Assembly (NCBI RefSeq): GCF_003259745.1
Contig: NZ_QLMC01000001.1
Coordinates: 558,001-622,000, forward strand
Reading direction: 5' to 3'
Origin: Larkinella arboricola
GTDB taxonomy: Bacteria; Bacteroidota; Bacteroidia; Cytophagales; Spirosomataceae
DNA: 64,000 nt
The translations under genes were made by a program, and so were the position numbers. Numbering within the stretch: the first letter of the stretch is position 1; each line of letters opens with the position of its first letter. Below the pieces are notes generated by a model that worked only from the letters and a program-made list of their open reading frames with translations, was not told the origin of the DNA and did no database searches. This document shows positions 22,824 to 30,737 of this stretch, in pieces.

Positions 22824-25800
22824 CTACTCCTTAAATTCGATGCTGGTCAGCTTTAGAATATCGTCGTTGGGTTTATCCCGTTTGATGGCAACAAAGTATA
22901 CATCGTGTTTACCGCTGACGGGTTTGGTCACCTTGCCGGTCAGAAATTTCATTTTGTTCCAGTCTCCGCTGGGAGCGTAGGTTGTCCGGCTGATGACCGG
23001 TCCGGCCTGCGAGTCAATTCGTACCTCAATTTCGCCCGTGTTGTTCTCCGACGCGTATTCGTATACAAACTGGTTGATGTGGGTCAGGTCGATGTTTTTC
23101 AGCAGAATGTACGCCTTGTGGCCACCCGGCGACAGATTGTTGCCAAACCGGGCAAACCCAACGTAGGCATCTGCGTAGATTGACTTGACTTTCGCGTTGC
23201 GCAGCGTAACGCTTTCTGTACCCGTAAGCGGCCCCACGGCTTGACCGCCCTTGTCGGTATACGAGGCCAGCAGCGTGTATTGCCCCCGTACCTCGTCTTT
23301 TTGATGGTCGTTCAGTGTGAGTGAACCCTGTAACGGAAGCGGTTTTGGATCGCGTGGCTTGTCGGTGAGCGAGAAAATATACCGTACCATTTCCTGCGCG
23401 TCAGCGTCGGCAATCTGCGGGTGGGCGCTCATGACGTGCACGTTGCCCCAGTTGCCGCCCCCACCTTTGATGATTTTCATCGCCAGCTTCTCAATTGCAC
23501 CCGTTTCACTTTTATAACGTTGTGCCACCGCCAGAAACGACGGCCCCACCGATACGTTGTTAATCGTGTGACAGGCTTTGCAATCGCTGGCGTCCATCAG
23601 CATCTTGCCTGGCGGATTGCTCACCAGCACCGACGTGGGTGTTTTGGCCGCGTTCGGGTCGAGCGTGCTCGGCTGCGGGTTGTAAACATAAACGAATTTG
23701 ATGCGCTTCGGATCAATTCTGCCGTCCTCCTTGTCCTGCACATTCACGGTATAGGTAAACGGTTTTCCTTCCCAGAAAAAAGATTTATTCTGGGGACTGG
23801 CAATGACGATGGCTGGTTTGCTATTCCCCACTTTTACCAGTATCGTGTCCCGGCCCACCAGCCCGGCCCGGTCGGTGACGCGGAGAATGGCTTTGTAAAC
23901 ACCCGGTCTGCTGTAGGTATAACTGGAGTTCGGTGTCGTAGCGCCCACGGTTTTTCCGTCGAACAGCCATTCGTAGTTCACGGCGTCGTCATCGTCCAGA
24001 TCGCGGGTGCCCCGGCTGCTGAACTGCACCCGCAACGGCGCAGGTCCGGCGGTTTCGCGCAGCATCGGGAAGTTCCGGCGTTCGGAGGTCAGGAAAACCG
24101 TGCGGTCCAGGCGGTTTTCCACCGCCGTGTCCTGTACGCTGGCCTGGGCCACGGGCGGGCGGTTGCCGGTGTTGTACTCAATCTTCACCAGCCGCGCATC
24201 TTCGTTATCCGCGCCATAAACAGAGCCGTATTCCAACATATACATCACGCCGTCCGGTCCAAAGTCGAGGTCGATGGGTCGCCGGAAATCGCCGTTGCCG
24301 GGCATGAACGGTTCGCTGCGGACATAGTTTTCGTTCTGATCGAAGGTCAATGCCAGCACCCAGTTACGCATCCAGTCGAACACAAACAGCTTGCCGTCGT
24401 AATACTCCGGAAACTTACTGGCCGACGATGAATTTTTGTTGTAAGTATAAAACGAACCCGCCATCGCGCTGCGGCCCCCGGAACCGAGTTCCGGAAACTC
24501 CTCCGAAGGTGTATACGGATACCAGATCATGGCGGGCATAGCCGGTGGGAGTTGATTCAGACCGGTATTGTTTGGCGAAGTATTGACCGGAGCCGCCGGA
24601 TCGAATTTCGGACCAGCGGTTTTGGCCGCAAAATCCCACTTGGCGTAGGCGTAATTGTTACCGACAAAATACGGCCAGCCGAAATTTCCGGCTTTTTTAG
24701 CCTGGTTAAACTCGTCGTAACCACGCGGCCCCTGCGGCCCTTCCTGACCCGCATCCGGCCCGATTTCGCCCCAGTACAGAACCGATGTTTTCGGATTGAC
24801 GGCAATGCGGTACGGGTTTCGGCAGCCCATCGTGTAAATCTCCGGACGGGTTTTGGCGGTTCCTTTCGGAAACAGGTTGCCGTTGGGAATGGTATAGGTA
24901 CCGTCGGATTCGGGGTGAATGCGGAGAACCTTGCCTTTCAGGTCATTGGTGTTGGCCGACGAACGCTGGGCATCCAGGCTGTAAAATTCCGCGCCGGGTC
25001 GCTCGTCCATCGGCGAATAACCGTCGGACGGAAACGGGCTGGAACTGTCGCCGGTCGAGAGGTACAGATTCCCATCCTTGTCCCAGGCCAGCGAACCGCC
25101 GTGGTGCGCCCCACTGGCTTTCTGCACCGGCACTTTCAGCAGCACTTTCTCCGACGCCAGATCGAGTGTGTTGTTGGCCTTCACCGTAAAGCGAGAAAGC
25201 TGAAAATTGACCGGTTCCTCGGTTTGTCCGGCGGGCGCATAATACACAAAAATGTGCCCGTTTTTGGCAAAATTCGGGTCAACCGTGACACCGATCAATC
25301 CCGTACCGCCCGCGTTGGTAACCGGGAATTTATGCACCAGTGCCTGTTTCCGGGTTTTTGTATCGTATACCGACAGGTTGCCGAGCAACTCCGTAAAGAA
25401 GATACGGCCGTCGGGCGTAATGGCCAGTTCCATCGGCGAAGCCAGGTCGTTGACCAGCACGGTTTTGACGAAGCGGTTGGGCTCCGGCGTCACCTTGGCG
25501 TAGGCTTTCCGGTAATCCAGCGGTTTGCCGTCGCCGATGGCGTATTTAATACCGCCCAGCAAATGCTTGAGAAACAGCGGTTCGCTGAAGCTTTCGTCGG
25601 TATGGCCGCTGCCGGTGTAAAACGCCCGCCCGCCGTCGAACTCGTGGTACCAGCTAATCGGGTGATTGGCCCCGTTGGTGCCGCCTTCGTAGCTGCTTTC
25701 GTCAAGGTAGGCCAGCGCTTTGATGCCGGTATAGAACGAGCGGTAGTTATACCATTCGTCGGTCCGATCCCAGCGGTCGGGCAGTAAGGCCGTTGCCGCA

Positions 25801-26273
25801 TGGCGTTTGTTGGTCACCTCGACGGTGGCTTTCCGAACATTCGGGTTGTGCGGATGGCTGGCAAAATGCGCGCCCATCAGCTTGCCGTACCAGGGCCAGT
25901 CGTACTCCGTATCGGCAGCCGCGTGAATGCCCACGTAGCCGCCCCCGGCCTGAATATACCGTTCAAAAGCCGCCTGCTGTTCGCCGTTCAGGACATTGCC
26001 GGTGGTGTTGTTGAAAATAACCGTTGCATACTTCTTCAGATTTTCGTCCGTAAACAAGGCCGAATTCGTGGTCGTATCCACCAGAAAGTTATTTTCCTGG
26101 CCCAGCTTCTGAAGGGCCGCAATGCCGAACGGAATGGACGTATGTTTCCAGCCCTTGGTTTTTGAAAACACCAGCACACGAACCGGGTCGGCTATCCGGG
26201 CGGTCATGCTGGCGTGAAACAGAAAAGCAAAACTGAGGATAAAAAGGGAACTGATTCGCATGAGCAACGACAT
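22824..26273 (-). CDS. Exported ThuA-sugar dehydrogenase-PKD-cytochrome c-CBM6 fusion
   Basis: 1149 residues. Order: signal peptide (1-25); ThuA domain (about 30-255; YIQAGGGYVGIHAAADTE); glucose/sorbosone dehydrogenase-type propeller (about 265-690; GAHHGGSLAWDKDGNLYLSTGD, MGCRNPYRIAVNPKTSVLYWGEIGPDAG); PKD domain (about 735-815; YEWLFDGKTVGATTPNSSYTY); cytochrome c (about 880-985, haem motif C898-K-A-C-H902, candidate Met ligand in VHVMSAHPQ); C-terminal carbohydrate-binding CBM6-like domain (about 1020-1149). It would bind a glycan, oxidise the sugar and carry the electron to its own haem in the periplasm. It is the third gene of an operon with a GMC oxidoreductase, 25 bases after it. Confidence 0.9.
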   Translation of the reverse strand: MSLLMRISSLFILSFAFLFHASMTARIADPVRVLVFSKTKGWKHTSIPFGIAALQKLGQENNFLVDTTTNSALFTDENLKKYATVIFNNTTGNVLNGEQQAAFERYIQAGGGYVGIHAAADTEYDWPWYGKLMGAHFASHPHNPNVRKATVEVTNKRHAATALLPDRWDRTDEWYNYRSFYTGIKALAYLDESSYEGGTNGANHPISWYHEFDGGRAFYTGSGHTDESFSEPLFLKHLLGGIKYAIGDGKPLDYRKAYAKVTPEPNRFVKTVLVNDLASPMELAITPDGRIFFTELLGNLSVYDTKTRKQALVHKFPVTNAGGTGLIGVTVDPNFAKNGHIFVYYAPAGQTEEPVNFQLSRFTVKANNTLDLASEKVLLKVPVQKASGAHHGGSLAWDKDGNLYLSTGDSSSPFPSDGYSPMDERPGAEFYSLDAQRSSANTNDLKGKVLRIHPESDGTYTIPNGNLFPKGTAKTRPEIYTMGCRNPYRIAVNPKTSVLYWGEIGPDAGQEGPQGPRGYDEFNQAKKAGNFGWPYFVGNNYAYAKWDFAAKTAGPKFDPAAPVNTSPNNTGLNQLPPAMPAMIWYPYTPSEEFPELGSGGRSAMAGSFYTYNKNSSSASKFPEYYDGKLFVFDWMRNWVLALTFDQNENYVRSEPFMPGNGDFRRPIDLDFGPDGVMYMLEYGSVYGADNEDARLVKIEYNTGNRPPVAQASVQDTAVENRLDRTVFLTSERRNFPMLRETAGPAPLRVQFSSRGTRDLDDDDAVNYEWLFDGKTVGATTPNSSYTYSRPGVYKAILRVTDRAGLVGRDTILVKVGNSKPAIVIASPQNKSFFWEGKPFTYTVNVQDKEDGRIDPKRIKFVYVYNPQPSTLDPNAAKTPTSVLVSNPPGKMLMDASDCKACHTINNVSVGPSFLAVAQRYKSETGAIEKLAMKIIKGGGGNWGNVHVMSAHPQIADADAQEMVRYIFSLTDKPRDPKPLPLQGSLTLNDHQKDEVRGQYTLLASYTDKGGQAVGPLTGTESVTLRNAKVKSIYADAYVGFARFGNNLSPGGHKAYILLKNIDLTHINQFVYEYASENNTGEIEVRIDSQAGPVISRTTYAPSGDWNKMKFLTGKVTKPVSGKHDVYFVAIKRDKPNDDILKLTSIEFKE

Positions 26274-26298
26274 GGTCAGGCTGGCAAATTAACGGTTT

Positions 26299-28005
26299 TT
26301 ATAGATTTTTCTTTTTTAGCTCTTTAACGGCATAATCTGCGGCCCGGGCGGTGAGCGCCATGTAAGTCAGCGACGGGTTTTGCGTGGAGGTGGAAGTCAT
26401 GCAGGCCCCGTCGGTAACAAACACGTTTTTACAGTGGTGAAGCTGGTTCCACTCGTTGAGCAGTGAGGTTTTGGGGTCTTTACCCATCCGCACCCCGCCC
26501 ATCTCGTGAATATCAGAACCGGGCGCGGCTTTGGAATCTGTAGCTTTGATGTTGGTAAAACCGGCTTTGGTAAACATCTCCGTAAACTGTTCGAGGTAAT
26601 CCCGGATCATCCGCTCGTCGTTGTCGTCCCAGTCCGCCGAGATCCGCAGCGTCGGAATGCCGTATGGGTCTTTCTGCTCTTTGTCGAGGGCCAGAAAACT
26701 GGTTTCTTTCGGGATGGTTTCGCCCATCATCCAGGCACTGACGCCCCAGTTTCCCCATTTCCGGTTCAACAGTTGCTCTTTCAAACCGGCCCCGATACCT
26801 TCCTGCGTCGCGTACATCCCGCGTCCGGCCCCGAAACCCACGGCGTAACCGCGCAGAAAGTCCATTTCCTGTTTGTGCAGATTCCGGAATCGGGGAAAGT
26901 AGCTGTGGGTCGGATTTTTGCCGTCGGTGGCCCTGTCGGGAAAACCGTCAAACTCCGCCGACATTCGGCCCCGGTAATTATGCCAGGCGATGTATTTGCC
27001 CAGCAATCCGCTGTCGTTAGCCAAGCCGTTCGGGAAGCGGCTGGAGGTCGAATTCATCAGAATCAGGTTACTGTTGAGCGCCGAACCGTTCACAAAAATG
27101 ATCCGGGCGTAAAATTCCAGCATCTGCTTCGTATTCGCATCCACCACCCGAACGCCGGTTGCGCGCCCTTTTTTCTCATCGTAAATAATTGAATGGACGA
27201 CGGAATGAGGCCGCAGCGTCATCCGACCGGTTTTTTCGGCCCAAGGCAGGGTAGAGGCATTGCTGCTGAAATACCCGCCATACGGACAGCCCCGCACGCA
27301 CAACGCCCGGTGCTGGCATTTGGCCCGGCCCTGCGCGGTATGAATCGGCTGTGGACTGGTGATGTGGGCGCAGCGGCCCTGAATCAGATGACGGTCTGTA
27401 TAATTTTTGGCAATTACGTTCTGAAAATGCGTTTCGACGCAGTTCATTTCAATGGCGGGCAGAAATTCGCCGTCGGGCAGGTGGGGCAACCCGTCTTTAT
27501 TCCCGGAAATCCCGGCAAATTTTTCGACGTAACTATACCAGGGGGCAATGTCGTTGTAGCGAATGGGCCAATCGACCGCAAAACCGTCGCGGGCGGGCCC
27601 TTCAAAATCAAAATCGCTCCACCGCTGCGTCTGGCGCGCCCACAACAGCGACTTCCCGCCGACGTGGTAGCCGCGCGTCCAGGTAAACGGTTTATCTTCG
27701 ATATACGGTTGTTCGCTTTCCTTGATGGCCCAGTGCAGGGTTTCTTCCCGCATGAACGAACGGGCTTTGCCGTACTCGGCCCGCGTCGCCAGCGGCACCT
27801 GCCCCCGGTGCTCAAAATCCCAGGGGTTGAGGTTGGCGGTGGGGTAGTCTTTAACGTGTTTTACATCGCGGCCCCGTTCCAGCACGAGTGTTCGGAGTCC
27901 TTTTTCGCACAACTCTTTGGCCGCCCAGCCCCCGCTGATACCCGACCCGATGACAATGGCATCGTAGGTGGCTGCTTTAACGGCGTCGATTGTAAAATTT
28001 GCCAT
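26299..28005 (-). CDS. GMC family oxidoreductase (gluconate dehydrogenase large-subunit type)
   Basis: 568 residues. FAD site GSGISGG at residues 20-26 and the C-terminal GMC block (HEMGGVRMGKDP, then TSTSTQNPSLTYMALTARAADYAV) with the catalytic-site Asn. The middle has the CVRGCPYGG cysteine motif of sugar and gluconate dehydrogenases of this family. It has no signal peptide; the small subunit encoded 3 bases upstream carries a Tat signal and would take it across the membrane as a folded complex, as known for related dehydrogenases. It oxidises a sugar or polyol and needs an electron acceptor; a cytochrome c domain is supplied by the next gene of the operon. Confidence 0.93.
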   Translation of the reverse strand: MANFTIDAVKAATYDAIVIGSGISGGWAAKELCEKGLRTLVLERGRDVKHVKDYPTANLNPWDFEHRGQVPLATRAEYGKARSFMREETLHWAIKESEQPYIEDKPFTWTRGYHVGGKSLLWARQTQRWSDFDFEGPARDGFAVDWPIRYNDIAPWYSYVEKFAGISGNKDGLPHLPDGEFLPAIEMNCVETHFQNVIAKNYTDRHLIQGRCAHITSPQPIHTAQGRAKCQHRALCVRGCPYGGYFSSNASTLPWAEKTGRMTLRPHSVVHSIIYDEKKGRATGVRVVDANTKQMLEFYARIIFVNGSALNSNLILMNSTSSRFPNGLANDSGLLGKYIAWHNYRGRMSAEFDGFPDRATDGKNPTHSYFPRFRNLHKQEMDFLRGYAVGFGAGRGMYATQEGIGAGLKEQLLNRKWGNWGVSAWMMGETIPKETSFLALDKEQKDPYGIPTLRISADWDDNDERMIRDYLEQFTEMFTKAGFTNIKATDSKAAPGSDIHEMGGVRMGKDPKTSLLNEWNQLHHCKNVFVTDGACMTSTSTQNPSLTYMALTARAADYAVKELKKKNL

Positions 28006-28008
28006 CGC

Positions 28009-28536
28009 TTATCTGGAAGAAATCGGTACGCAGCCGTAGTAATGGCCCGGAGTGGGTTGGTAATTATAATGCTTCGTCATGACGTACTCCGAGGTTGTGA
28101 AGCCCTGAATCGTCAGTTGCCGAACCAGCCTGTAAAAATCATTCAAAGCCGTTTCCGGGGCCTGTTCAATCGCTGCCAGCACCGCCAGCCGTTGCGGGGT
28201 GTTGCAGGAATCGAACGGTTTGCCGTGTTGCTGCCGGGCGGTTTCGTCTACTTTTTTCAGACCGTCGGCCAAAACCGTCTGCACGTCTTTTTCGTAGCAA
28301 TCCGCCACCATCTTCTGGATAAAGGTCTGCACATTCAGGGCTTTGGCCCCCGGCGTATCGGTTTGGGGAATGATGGTATCGACGACTTCGGTTAGCACGG
28401 CATCGAGGTGAGGATCCAGAAAAGCCGATCTGGTTTGTACCGTGGCCGTGTTCCATCCGTGCGCCCAGGTAGGCAATGCCAGCAGGCCCCCGGCGGCCGT
28501 CGCCAGATTTTTAAGGGCAATTCTTCGTTTCATCAT
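28009..28536 (-). CDS. Gluconate 2-dehydrogenase subunit 3 family protein
   Basis: 175 residues with a twin-arginine signal (KRRIALKNLATAAGGLLALP) and the DUF1852/gluconate dehydrogenase subunit 3 fold (DAVLTEVVDTIIPQTDTPGAKALNV, then FYRLVRQLTIQGFTTSEYVM). It partners the GMC oxidoreductase whose gene starts 3 bases after its stop. Its work is export and stability of the flavoprotein. It heads the three-gene minus-strand operon that runs to 22824. Confidence 0.92.
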   Translation of the reverse strand: MMKRRIALKNLATAAGGLLALPTWAHGWNTATVQTRSAFLDPHLDAVLTEVVDTIIPQTDTPGAKALNVQTFIQKMVADCYEKDVQTVLADGLKKVDETARQQHGKPFDSCNTPQRLAVLAAIEQAPETALNDFYRLVRQLTIQGFTTSEYVMTKHYNYQPTPGHYYGCVPISSR

Positions 28537-28650
28537 AGTACATTTGAGGTCAGGAGGACCTGATTATATGCATAAAGCAATTTGTTCTATAAATCTGCTT
28601 TATAGTTATAAAAAATGTTACTATTTTCTTACTGAAACGCCCCTTTTTAC

Positions 28651-29040
28651 ATGCTGAAGCTAAACCACATTCACCACATTGCCATTATCTGCTCCGATTA
28701 CGAACGGTCGAAGCATTTTTATACAGAAATTCTGGGACTCGAAATTATGCAGGAGATTTACCGGGCCGCGCGCGATTCGTACAAGCTGGACTTGGCGCTG
28801 AACGGGCAGTACGTAATCGAACTGTTTTCGTTTCCCAATCCGCCCGTGCGCCCCTCGCGGCCCGAAGCGCTGGGGCTGCGGCATCTGGCGTTTGCGGTGG
28901 GTAACGTAGAAGAAGCAAAAGCCGCACTCGAAGCGGCTGGTGTGGAGGTGGAACCCATCCGGGTCGATGAACATACCGGACGGCGGTTTACATTTTTCAG
29001 TGATCCGGATGGGTTGCCTCTGGAGTTTTATGAAGGATGA
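28651..29040 (+). CDS. VOC family protein (glyoxalase/YaeR-like)
   Basis: 129 residues, a single vicinal-oxygen-chelate domain of the SMU1112c/YaeR (GloA2-like) group. Two beta-alpha-beta modules are seen: HIHHIAIICSDYERSKHFYTEILGLE and GLRHLAFAVGNVEEAKAALEAAGVEVEP, ending FFSDPDGLPLEFYEG. Metal ligands His, Glu, His and Glu are present in the expected strands. Substrate unknown. It ends directly against the convergent lipoprotein gene with no gap. Confidence 0.9.
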   Translation: MLKLNHIHHIAIICSDYERSKHFYTEILGLEIMQEIYRAARDSYKLDLALNGQYVIELFSFPNPPVRPSRPEALGLRHLAFAVGNVEEAKAALEAAGVEVEPIRVDEHTGRRFTFFSDPDGLPLEFYEG

Positions 29041-29598
29041 TTAGTGGGCCGTCGAAAGCTGCTGAACCCCCGTTTGCTGGCGGCAGTGCTCGTAGGCTTC
29101 GATGAGCCGGTTGTGATGCTGACGGGTTTTGAGCCAGGTTCGGGCGGACGTCTGCTGAATCATTTCCTGCATGCAGGGATATTTGGCAAAGGCCGCTTCC
29201 AGGTTACGGCGGTTTAATGACAGGACTGGCTCGTCGGGCGTCACGCTGAAAAAGTAGTGCTCCGTGGCGCCCTCCCCAAATTCCGACTGGCGGTAGAGCG
29301 TCAGCGTTTTTTCTTCCACCACTTCGTAGGTGTTGCCCAAATACAGCCGGTACAGCGTGCCGTTGGTCTGCTGATAGCCCCAAAGCTGCTCGGTCGGCGC
29401 GGTCTTTTTCTGGCCCGAATCCGTCGTGACCTGCACCTGGTACGGATGCCAGTGAACCTTCACAGCCCGTACGTCTGGTTTTTGGACCTGATAGCCACCC
29501 GCATCGTTACGGTAAACCAGTTGATAGTGATTCCGGGGAGTTCGGCACCCCTGAGTCAGGAGTAAAACCGCCCATAAGCCAATTAAATACCGCTTCAT
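29041..29598 (-). CDS. Putative lipoprotein, last gene of the RND efflux operon
   Basis: 185 residues. The N-terminus MKRYLIGLWAVLLLTQGC is a lipoprotein-type signal with Cys18 as the likely modified residue. The rest is charged, with no family I recognise; the middle is beta-rich (YQLVYRNDAGGYQVQKPDVRAV) and the last third helical. Its start overlaps the stop of the adaptor gene by four bases, so it is translated with the efflux genes. It may be an envelope accessory of the pump or unrelated cargo. Confidence 0.75.
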   Translation of the reverse strand: MKRYLIGLWAVLLLTQGCRTPRNHYQLVYRNDAGGYQVQKPDVRAVKVHWHPYQVQVTTDSGQKKTAPTEQLWGYQQTNGTLYRLYLGNTYEVVEEKTLTLYRQSEFGEGATEHYFFSVTPDEPVLSLNRRNLEAAFAKYPCMQEMIQQTSARTWLKTRQHHNRLIEAYEHCRQQTGVQQLSTAH

Positions 29599-30737
29599 TT
29601 CCGGCTGGCGTTTACGGCCTGACCGTCGCGGATCTCTTCCGAGGCAATCCGGACAATGGGTTCACCGGCCCGCAATCCGCCGAATACTTCAACCAGACTA
29701 TCGAGCGTATTGCCTTTTTCTACCGTCACCCACTCAGCTTTGTTGTTGTTGACGCGAATCACGAAGGTTTTTTCGCTGGAACTGACCACGGCGGTTTTCG
29801 GTACAAAAAGGGTGGCCGCTGTCCGTTCAACGGGCAACCGCACCTCGGCATACATGCCCGGTTTGAGCAAATTCGCTTTGTTATCCACATCAAACTCGGC
29901 CATCATCGCCCGGTTGGCTTCTACCAGACTCTGGGCACTCCGGGCCAGTTTCGCGTTAAACTGCTGCTCCGGCATGGCAGTGACGCTAAACGACACCGTA
30001 CTCTTGCCGGGCAATTGATTGGCGAACGTTTCGGGAACGGCCACCGTCAGGCGCAGCGTCCGGCTGTCTTCGAGCACAAATAACGGCTTGGCGTTGCTAT
30101 CACCCGCGCCGACCAACGCCCCCGCGCTGACGTTCCGCTCGGTGATGATGCCGTCGAACGGAGCCGTGATGGTCAGGTATTGTCGAAGTTCCTTTTTGGT
30201 CTGGTAGTTCGACCGGCTGGCCTGAATCGTTCCGGTTGCTGCGGCCACCGTTGCGCTGTCGGCCAGCATCCGGGCTTCGGCCTGATCGAGTTCGTGCAGC
30301 GAAACAGCTCCTTCTACTTTGCTGGTTTGCAGCAGGCGGTTATACGTCAGTCGACTGGCCCGAAAACGGGCTTTCTGCTCATTGATGGCGGCTTCCTGCG
30401 CCTGCAACTGGGCTTCGGCCTGACTCAGTTCCGACAGGACTTCCGGCGCATCGAGTACTGCCAGCACCTGCCCTTTGCGAACGACAGAACCCCGGTCAAC
30501 GCGCACATCGCGGATGAACCCTTTCACTTTAGCGTACAGGCTTACCCGGTTCCAGGGCTTTAGTTCGCCCGGCAGAACAATCTGTCTACTCGGACGCATG
30601 GTTTGGACTTCCGTGGTGGCAACCTGTTGCGTTTCAGGTTCTTTAACGGTTTTCTTTTCTTCACTGGAAGCTGAGGAGCAGGCCGCCATACCGGCTGCGG
30701 CAACAACAGGCCAAACGAGGTTTAAAAGCGGTTTCAT
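29595..30737 (-). CDS. RND efflux periplasmic adaptor (membrane fusion protein)
   Basis: 380 residues. Lipoprotein-like N-terminus (VAAAGMAACSSASSEE) and the standard adaptor parts: barrel-sandwich/lipoyl half motifs (AKVKGFIRDVRVDRGSVVRKGQVLAVLDAPE and TAPFDGIITERNVSAGALV) around a coiled-coil hairpin (about residues 110-175), then the beta-barrel and membrane-proximal domain. It links the inner-membrane permease (next gene upstream, 4-base overlap) to the TolC-type channel. Confidence 0.94.
   Translation of the reverse strand: MKPLLNLVWPVVAAAGMAACSSASSEEKKTVKEPETQQVATTEVQTMRPSRQIVLPGELKPWNRVSLYAKVKGFIRDVRVDRGSVVRKGQVLAVLDAPEVLSELSQAEAQLQAQEAAINEQKARFRASRLTYNRLLQTSKVEGAVSLHELDQAEARMLADSATVAAATGTIQASRSNYQTKKELRQYLTITAPFDGIITERNVSAGALVGAGDSNAKPLFVLEDSRTLRLTVAVPETFANQLPGKSTVSFSVTAMPEQQFNAKLARSAQSLVEANRAMMAEFDVDNKANLLKPGMYAEVRLPVERTAATLFVPKTAVVSSSEKTFVIRVNNNKAEWVTVEKGNTLDSLVEVFGGLRAGEPIVRIASEEIRDGQAVNASRK

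Noticed and set aside
23421-24431. 336-codon plus-strand frame
   Set aside because: Antisense to the five-domain fusion gene; no family features.
24552-25787. 411-codon plus-strand frame
   Set aside because: Antisense to the same fusion gene; Arg/Val/Phe shadow composition.
27193-28395. 400-codon plus-strand frame
   Set aside because: Antisense to the GMC and subunit 3 genes, whose domains are unmistakable.
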